DNA from: Halocaridina rubra
Taxonomy: Eukaryota; Arthropoda; Malacostraca; Decapoda; Atyidae
NCBI GenBank assembly: GCA_037179515.1
Contig: JAXCGZ010005277.1
Location: forward strand, 1 to 14,076
Reading direction: 5' to 3'
DNA: 14,076 nt
This document shows, in pieces, positions 8,210-14,076 of the stretch. Within the stretch, counting starts at the first letter, position 1. Every line of letters starts with the position of its first letter. Both the position numbers and the translations under genes were made by a program. The notes under the pieces were generated by a model. The model ran no database searches and was not told where the DNA came from. It saw only the letters and a list, made by a program, of their open reading frames with translations.

Positions 8210-8584
8210 GGACGACTTTTAATTTCTCTGTCTAGGACGACTTTCGTTTTCTCTGTCTAGGACGACTTTCGTTTTCTCTGTCTAGGACGACTTTTAATTT
8301 CTCTGTCTAGGACGACTTTCGTTTTCTCTGTCTAGGACGACTTTTAATTTCTCTGTCTAGGACGACTTTCGTTTTCTCTGTCTAGGACGACTTTTACTTT
8401 CTCTGTCCAGGACGACTTTCGTTTTCTCTGTCTAGGACGACTTTCGTTTTCTCTGTCTAGGACGACTTTTAATTTCTCTGTCTAGGACGACTTTCGTTTT
8501 CTCTGTCTAGGACGACTTTCGTTTTCTCTGTCTAGGACGACTTTCGTTTTCTCTGTCCAGGACGACTTTCGTTTTCTCTGTCCC
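8210..8584. repeat. Minisatellite, 15 tandem 25-bp units
   Basis: Fifteen head-to-tail units starting GGACGACTTT, with a strict 25-bp period and no indels. Units fall into two main types at bases 10-14. Units 2, 3, 5, 7, 9, 10 and 12-15 have TCGTT; units 1, 4, 6 and 11 have TTAAT; unit 8 has TTACT. Units 8 and 14 precede the change of CTA to CCA at the unit junction (8407 and 8557). It lies inside the outer LTR element. The period is not a multiple of three, so it is not a protein repeat. Confidence 0.98.
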
Positions 8585-8935
8585 TTGCTCATGAATTCTT
8601 GCTAGGTGCGATTCCACGGTTTCCCTCGGGGATTCTTTTGTTTTCACTCCCCCGCCGTCCTTGCTGCAGGCCCAGGTTTGTTGCCATATCTCCGTTACTC
8701 GGTTAGGCAAAACAAAAAGGACAAGGACTGGGCCCATCCCGCTAATCCTTCCAGCCCGGCTTCCTCGTCCCGCCCTCGGCCGATCTTGACTAAGACCACC
8801 ACGCAGGAGACCTGCAACGTCACAGCGATTCTCTTCCTGTACGGCCCTCACACGTACCTTCGAAGCAGATCTCGGGATGAAAATTTGAACCTCTGTCACT
8901 ACTACAGTTGTAAGAAAGGTTCCCTATGACTTCAG
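8585..8935. other. GC-rich block with overlapping ORFs, unidentified
   Basis: This block is visibly richer in G and C than the AT-rich DNA around it. It has open frames on both strands: plus 8606-8929 (107 codons) and minus 8899-8507 (130 codons, running into the minisatellite). I recognise neither product. The minus frame agrees with the element's direction and is rich in Arg, Gly and Lys, but it enters the 25-bp array, so it is unlikely to be a real gene as it stands. It may be a captured exon or coding relic. Confidence 0.35.
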
Positions 8936-11900
8936 GGTACCAACAATGGCCATACGTTGGTAATCGAGGCTATACTTTGCCTCCCCTGCAACTGCAAGTG
9001 ATTGCAATCTCTATTCAATGGGCACTAGGGACTTGTCTGACGGACAAAATCTAAAGACTTTTAGAACTTGCAGGTCGGGGCTGCCTAGGAATAGGGTGGT
9101 AATGGAAGGTATGTGTCTACACAACTAGATTATTATTCCAAGATACTTAGGACTTAGCAACTGCTACATAGCATTACTCTACTATAAATGTCAAAAAGAA
9201 TAATCATTAAATGCTGAGAAAAGCCACTAAAGAAACATTCTTATTAGCGGTGGCTACAGTAACATCAAGTATGAATTCAGATAAAAGGTACAAATCATCA
9301 GGTTACTGCTGATTTCATTTCAGAAATAATAATTAGCAACAGGCCATTGAGAGATAGCAACAATATCAGTCAACATAATAACATTACTAATAATCATGAT
9401 CTAAAAATAAGAATAATAAACAATAAAAATAAATATACTAAATCAGAAATATCAATATATATACAGTGGAGACTGGCATTCAGAAGTAAGAACAGAGTTC
9501 TATACTTATATTTCATAGTGATGCTTATTCTAACACAGCCTCCTTTAATATTCAAATTCCTGCTGTCATAATCAATGTATATATATATAGCATAAGTGGC
9601 AACTTGCTGGCTCCACAATTTGTCAATGGGAGTTCTATTTATTCTCTAAACAGTTGCGACATGTGGCAAAAATATTTATGCAAATGGCGGTACTACCGAT
9701 GTCTTATCAGTATTTATGCAATAACAGCATGCAACAATCTATTGACTGCAATAAAATGTAGGCACAATTATCGCCTAGCTTCGCTGGAAAAAACACACAA
9801 AAAAAATCAAAGACGGCTACATTCTTTTAGCATTGAACGGAGCCTCTGTCAGGCTCAGAGTCGAGTGAAAGGTAGGAAAGAGAGAGAGAGAGAGAGACTG
9901 GGCGACCTTGAAATACGTTGCGGTTTCCACTCACAAGTCAGCTGAGATGGGCCTCTGTCTTTTACTTGTACTGAAAATAAAAAATTGTCACAGAGTATCT
10001 CTAATAATAAAAATAAATAAACAAATGAACGTGAATAAACGTTAGCAATGACCATCGATAGAGTCTTACGTTTATTGTCAGAGGGCTATTCTTATTTCCT
10101 CATTAACAAAAACAAAAGCAAAAAGAACTTAGTGTACAACTGCAGAACTGTCGAAGCATAAATCCATTCCTTTCTGTTTAATCTTGATAAGGACTTTACT
10201 GTAACAGCATACACATCCTTGTCTATAATGACAATCTCTCTCTTTTCATGCTATAAATCAGAGGGTTAAGTCGAAGCACACACACTGATGAAATTAAAGC
10301 AAAAAAACTAAAATCATATGTGACAGTATCCCTACTACTATCAACAAAAGTACAAATATCTTTTTCTTAACAACTTCTTAAAAAGGACTTAAGTGTCATT
10401 AATTTTAACTTTAAAACTCAGCAAATAATCTCTAATAATCTCAATTATCTTTAATTAGCCCGATTGTAATCTAAAATTCATGAAAATGCTAGGGATTAAC
10501 CATGGTTATCTCTAGATAATCTTTTCAGAATCCTTTAAGTAAGATTTTAAAGATTTCTTCAATACAAAAAGAACTATAACAAAAACGGGTATCTAAGAAT
10601 ATAAAAAGTCTATCTCTGTGTATGCAATAATAAAAACAAAAAGTATATTTCATTATCAACAGTAAGGAATGCATTTTGCTTAAACTTCAAAATCTCGTAC
10701 GGAGTTGTACATAAACAATTCAAACATAAAATATATATCTTCTTTTACTATCTCGAATTTGACTTATATCTGCTCTCTCAAATACGGGATACAGCTGTGT
10801 AACATTCTTGTTGTCATTTCGTGTCAGCTCTCACTCTTTCTTTATGACCAAGCCGAAATAATTTTGATAAAACATTATCATGGCTAAAACTCGCAAAGTT
10901 TTACTTTATCAATCTAACATATCTCTTCAGACAAATAATGTATATACTGCAGCTAGCAAAGAAAATAAAGAATCATTCATAGATTCACGTCCTTTATCAC
11001 GTAACATCTATCTTGGAATCTCTCGGAAATCGAATAATAATCTCAATGGCGGAGTAGGGGACAAAACAAAAATAAAACAAACTCGGCATTTCAACCATAT
11101 CTGGGCAGGTGGAGAATTACCTTCTCATCCATATCCCTCACTAGATATTGCAACAGCGCATCACCTCCCATAAATACACTCTGATATGGCATGCAGAAGG
11201 ACCTGGCGGAGCAGGGGAACGATCCTCGCAGACTCCCCAATCATGCTTCCTAACGGTGCTTTCCGCGATTTCACCCCCTAGAGCAACCCCCCCCCCCATT
11301 ATACCCCTATTACACTCATTATACTCATTCGCTCACATGCGCTCACATTCAAACTTGCATTCCCTTTCTCTCTGTCTATGGAAAATTTCCCATCCCTTAC
11401 CCCGATAAAGGAGAGTAAAGGTGAAATCTCGGTTGGTCCGCACGGTCACAGACTGCCTCACCAGTCCTAGGTCCCATTCTAACGAACAAACAAACATTCT
11501 ACTCCCTTGAAGCTACGTTTGGGTGACACTGAAAAACCTTCCCTATTCTAGGATAGCACAAACTACTCTAATTTACTCTTACTTTCACCTGCATAGCGTG
11601 AAATTAAAAAAAACTCATCTCTAACTAATATCACGAAATTTCTTATTCTTCAGAAAAAACATGCCACACACGTATCGTAAGATTAATTTCCCATCATCAT
11701 AACACAAAAAGAACGATCTGTCGTTTATGTCTTTCTTTCGCTAAAACATTACTCCCGCGGATAAAAAAAACAAACAAAAAAAAGAAAAAAACCTTGAAAA
11801 CAGGCGCAATCTTAACACTCTATTTCTTACGCTTTAAGAAATTAATATAACAATGATTTGACACGTACTTTAAAATATCAAGGATCAGTACAATTACTAC

Positions 11901-12390
11901 GGATTTACAATAACGAGGTTGGGAGATCGAATGGTCACTTCCGCATTCCTTTCTCGAAAACCACACGTGGTCTATGAAACTCTTAAAAGCAGATGCACGT
12001 ATATTTCTCACTATAATTCTTACGCTTTAGAAATTAATAGACTGTAATAGTGATTTCACGTGCATTAAATTTGTCAATTAAAAAATCGATACATTCGCGT
12101 TCTTAAAATTCAATCTAGGCATTAATACAAATAAATGGAACACACTTCCAACGCAAATTCTTTATATTACTCAAATTATAACAAAAATGGAGTTTATTAC
12201 TGCTTATAGCTATTAGTACAAATTATCCATGTTAGTAATGGGTACAGAAATTCTACTTTTATCAACTTATTAAGCGCCACACCCCTTATAAGCGGGTTGG
12301 CTGAGTCAAAGCATAACTACAAGATAAAATGGCGGTGTCCACCGACCTCAATTTCTTTTACTAATTGTCCCATTACTCACTGGATACAGA
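8936..12390. other. Long non-coding interior of the outer element
   Basis: About 3.5 kb, mostly AT-rich, with A-rich strings on the plus strand. No open frame on either strand exceeds about 115 codons and none is recognisable. It holds a short AG repeat (9879-9897), an 11-base C run (11287-11297), an inverted repeat TACCAAC/GTTGGTA (8938-8962) and a diverged duplication (11824-12069). In a full Gypsy-type element this would be the pol region, so its lack of coding content is the main reason to call the element non-autonomous. Confidence 0.6.
11824..12069. repeat. Diverged direct duplication, about 50 bp, 193 bp apart
   Basis: TTCTTACGCTTTAAGAAATT (from 11824) is echoed by TTCTTACGCTTTAGAAATT (from 12017). 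Similarity continues for about 50 bp through GATTT-CACGT-TTAAA, with small gaps, at roughly three-quarters identity by eye. The DNA between the two copies is not obviously duplicated. Confidence 0.55.
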
Positions 12391-13053
12391 TCACAAGTAC
12401 TTAGCTATTTTAAGGAGGTGGTCCTGAAGAACTTCATGGCAGAAGGCAAGGAAGGAGAGGGTTCTCCTTCTTCTCTTCGAGTAAAATCGACGAATCGCCG
12501 TCTTCTTGGTCGGATCCGGCAACTTATACTTCTTGTAATGGGCATTTTCACTCAATGCTCCGGTCACACTTCGGCTTACTAAGAAATATCTTAGGAAAAG
12601 TTCCTTCAAAGTTTTATAATATTTTCTATTTGACCACTCGTCACTTCTCATCCGCAGACCCAAGTATTTCAGGAAGTCGGTCGCGGGAATTATGGACGGA
12701 CAGTCGCGGTCTTTTACATTTGCGCCGTCGAGGTATAAAAGTGAATTTTTGACTCGAGGCGTCTTTACAACCAGGGCACAGGGTGGGGGCTGGGCCTGCT
12801 GTGTTCCCTGTGTCACCACGGGGTTCGGAGCGGCCGGCTGTTCGTCGATGTTTGAGGCGTCGGTTTCACTGTCGGCGTCGGCCAAGTTCCTTCTCGACGG
12901 AGCGGCGTCGGCGCGTGCTTGTAGGCGCCGCACTTGCTCCTCCAGTTCGAGAATTCTCCGGTGTTTGGCCTCGTCACTCATTTCTTGAATTGGGAGATGT
13001 TGGATTTCTGCTTTTGCCATTCTTATTTTCTCTGCACGGGTCTGCACTGGCAT
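12391..13053 (-). CDS. 220-residue protein of the outer element: coiled coil plus BEN-like C-terminus, unidentified
   Basis: Complete ORF reading leftward from ATG at 13053 (MPVQTRAEKIRMAKAEI) to TGA at 12391. It is the first ORF after the primer binding site, where gag would be. Residues about 28-48 (EAKHRRILELEEQVRRLQAR) look like a short coiled coil. Residues 57-95 are polar and Pro/Gln/Ala-rich, probably disordered. Residues about 143-218 are basic and helical, with LFLRYFLVSRSVTGALS, then LPDPTKKTAIRRFYSKR. The order of a leucine-rich helix, S-x-TG, DP-x3-AI-x2-F and a terminal helix recalls BEN DNA-binding domains. That resemblance is from memory and tentative. No CCHC knuckle or Gag major homology motif is seen. 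The gene is GC-richer than its surroundings. It could be a degenerate Gag or a captured host segment. Confidence 0.6.
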   Translation of the reverse strand: MPVQTRAEKIRMAKAEIQHLPIQEMSDEAKHRRILELEEQVRRLQARADAAPSRRNLADADSETDASNIDEQPAAPNPVVTQGTQQAQPPPCALVVKTPRVKNSLLYLDGANVKDRDCPSIIPATDFLKYLGLRMRSDEWSNRKYYKTLKELFLRYFLVSRSVTGALSENAHYKKYKLPDPTKKTAIRRFYSKRRRRTLSFLAFCHEVLQDHLLKIAKYL

Positions 13054-13072
13054 TCACCTGTCTCTTCGTATG

Positions 13073-13095
13073 TTTTTTTTTTTTTTTTTTTTTTT
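13073..13095. repeat. Homopolymer, 23 T (poly-A on the element strand)
   Basis: On the element's own strand this is a run of 23 A in the leader, between the primer binding site array and the 220-codon ORF. It may be a slippage-expanded leader tract. Its exact length is prone to sequencing error. Confidence 0.95.
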
Positions 13096-13104
13096 CTCGT
13101 GAAG

Positions 13105-13243
13105 ATCCCACCGCTGCCACCACTGACGTAGGGGTTTTGATTATCCCACCGAGCGTCACCACTGACGTAGGGATTTTATTATTATCCCACCGCTGCCACC
13201 ACTGACGTAGGGATTTTATTATTATCCCACCGAGCGTCACCAC
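13105..13243 (-). repeat. Tandem array of alternating primer-binding-like units at the LTR junction
   Basis: Four units of about 40 bp, written on the plus strand. Units 1 (13105) and 3 (13184) start ATCCCACCGCTGCCACCAC. Units 2 (13143) and 4 (13224) start ATCCCACCGAGCGTCACCAC. Each is followed by the LTR end motif TGACGTAGGG and a T-rich spacer. Unit 3 is the primer binding site next to the 5' LTR. Unit 4 lies inside the LTR and is also present in the left LTR (1476-1495). Units 1 and 2 lie in the leader. The alternation implies that an 80-bp two-unit block was duplicated. Confidence 0.92.
13184..13201 (-). promoter_or_regulatory. Primer binding site of the outer element, tRNA-Leu
   Basis: On the minus strand TGGTGGCAGCGGTGGGAT starts 1 nt after the 5' LTR. 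Its complement ATCCCACCGCTGCCACCA equals, from memory, the 3' end of animal tRNA-Leu(AAG) with CCA added, 18 of 18. It would prime minus-strand DNA synthesis. tRNA-Leu priming is known among Gypsy-type elements. Confidence 0.85.
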
Positions 13244-13873
13244 TGACGTAGGGCTTTTCCTCCTACGTATATATACTTATAATTATTAGTACCAGACGGG
13301 TACAAGGTAAGAATGGACACGCAGTGAATCCTTTGCTTATATTTATTCTAGAGTACAACACAACTTCGACGCCTCAATGCCCCAATGCCCCCACCCTATG
13401 ACTATCACAATCTATGATCTATTCGTGCCCCGGGCAAAGTTCTAACTAACCGTCTCTGCCCTGGGTGGCTCTTGAAATACCCCCAGGGGCAGGGCGTGGC
13501 TTAACATCCAATTCTCCAATGAAATCAGTGAGATCTAGTCCAGCTAATCAACGCCAGGTTCAAAGTGGAATCCCGCCTACTTCCGGGGAGGAGTTATTGG
13601 GCATCTCTCCTGGGCGTGTACCTGCGTACGAAACACTTGCTTATGTTTCTTGCGGTTTAGGAAATGGCTAACTTCCTGGCCTTTCCTGCCCTTCTCGATG
13701 CCAGATCCTAAGTCTCACGGTTCCGGTCATATATCTCCTTGACACTTTCTACAAACATTGTAATAAAATATCTGTGCCCTCGACCTACCGTTACCCCTCA
13801 AGATCTGTTATAAGTTTCAGATTCTGGCTTCAGCATGACGGACTGGCTTCAGCATGACGGAAGTCATACGACA
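13203..13873 (-). repeat. 5' LTR of the outer element
   Basis: 671 bp, matching 1455-2125 with 3 differences. It would hold the promoter for the minus-strand transcript, but I cannot place a TATA box with confidence. The inner end (13203-13243) belongs to the junction array. Confidence 0.95.
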
Positions 13874-13877
13874 TCTT
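13874..13877. repeat. Target-site duplication TCTT, right copy
   Basis: Matches 1451-1454. It marks the right edge of the outer insertion. Confidence 0.85.
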
Positions 13878-14076
13878 AATTCAGTGCAAAATTAAAATAT
13901 AGATGTGGTCAAGTTATACATACAGTATTTGGATACATATGACAGCTACACTCAGGTTAGGTTATGCTTCAGTAGGGGTTGAAGGAGAGTACGAGCGTGT
14001 AACATGCCAAAATGAAAATCAAAGATTTTCTTACTAGTTTGCTAGTGAAAGTCTGGGGCACTTAGCTTCCTGGTCA
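13878..14076. other. Right flank, no feature identified
   Basis: Host DNA beyond the outer element. It contains small inverted repeats such as GAAAATC/GATTTTC near 14013-14029, but no gene or recognisable repeat. Confidence 0.45.

Larger units (their letters stand above)
1455..13873 (-). mobile_element. Non-autonomous LTR retrotransposon (LARD-like), minus strand, interrupted by a BEL element
   Basis: A complete LTR element: 671-bp direct repeats at each end, TG...CA termini, TCTT duplication, primer binding site 1 nt inside the right LTR, and a purine tract against the left LTR. The last two fix the direction as right to left. The span is 12,419 bp; removing the nested BEL element and one copy of its duplication leaves about 6,887 bp. 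The only sizeable intact ORF is the 220-codon one at 13053-12391. I recognise no protease DTG, reverse transcriptase YxDD, RNase H or integrase on either strand of the interior. The element would therefore have to borrow enzymes from an autonomous partner. The 4-bp duplication and tRNA-Leu primer suggest a Ty3/Gypsy partner, which is inference only. Confidence 0.92.

Noticed and set aside
8210..8584. Regular repeats resembling a CRISPR array
   Set aside because: The units are contiguous 25-bp copies with no unique spacers, and the setting is a eukaryotic retrotransposon.
10880..11173. 97-codon plus-strand ORF
   Set aside because: No recognisable domain, AT-rich surroundings and orientation opposite to the element; probably chance.
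12555..13205. Plus-strand ORFs of 65 to 140 codons overlapping the 220-codon minus-strand ORF
   Set aside because: They are shadows of the minus-strand gene, and the longest runs through the 23-T homopolymer and the junction repeats.

Overview
This is a stretch of AT-rich animal nuclear DNA that consists almost entirely of transposable elements. I see no intact host gene. An arthropod is likely: the insertion is a BEL/Pao-type LTR retrotransposon, tRNA-derived SINE-like copies and a long TA microsatellite are present, and short TTAGG-like strings occur in both flanks. A crustacean is a guess that the sequence alone cannot prove.

The main structure is one LTR retrotransposon nested inside another. 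The outer element (1455-13873, minus strand) has 671-bp LTRs that differ at 3 positions, TG...CA ends, a 4-bp target-site duplication TCTT (1451-1454 and 13874-13877), a perfect tRNA-Leu-type primer binding site (13184-13201) and a polypurine tract (2126-2135). It carries one complete 220-codon ORF (13053 to 12391) with a coiled coil and a BEN-like C-terminus, and no recognisable gag, protease, reverse transcriptase or integrase. It therefore looks like a large non-autonomous derivative (LARD-like), about 6.9 kb without the nested insertion. Its interior also holds a 15-copy 25-bp minisatellite, a GC-rich block and about 3.5 kb of AT-rich non-coding DNA.

The inner element (2314-7840, plus strand) is a BEL/Pao retrotransposon inserted into the 3' part of the outer one. 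It has 934-bp LTRs with 3 differences, a 5-bp duplication TATAG, a tRNA-Tyr-like primer binding site and a purine-rich tract. Its single 954-codon ORF is open from ATG to stop. It encodes Gag (DUF1759-like), three CCHC knuckles, a DTG retropepsin-like domain (DUF1758-like), six 12-residue repeats and then the domain normally found after reverse transcriptase (Peptidase_A17/PF05380-like). The reverse transcriptase catalytic core, RNase H and integrase are absent. This copy is thus young and structurally intact but must depend on enzymes supplied in trans.

The most unusual feature is at the LTR/primer-binding-site junction of the outer element (13105-13243). Four roughly 40-bp units alternate between two different primer-binding-like sequences, each followed by the LTR terminal motif. 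One such unit is already inside both LTRs, which suggests the LTR grew by capturing an older primer binding site.

The left flank (1-1450) contains two probable tRNA-derived SINE fragments and a 131-bp TA repeat. The right flank (13878-14076) has nothing I can identify.
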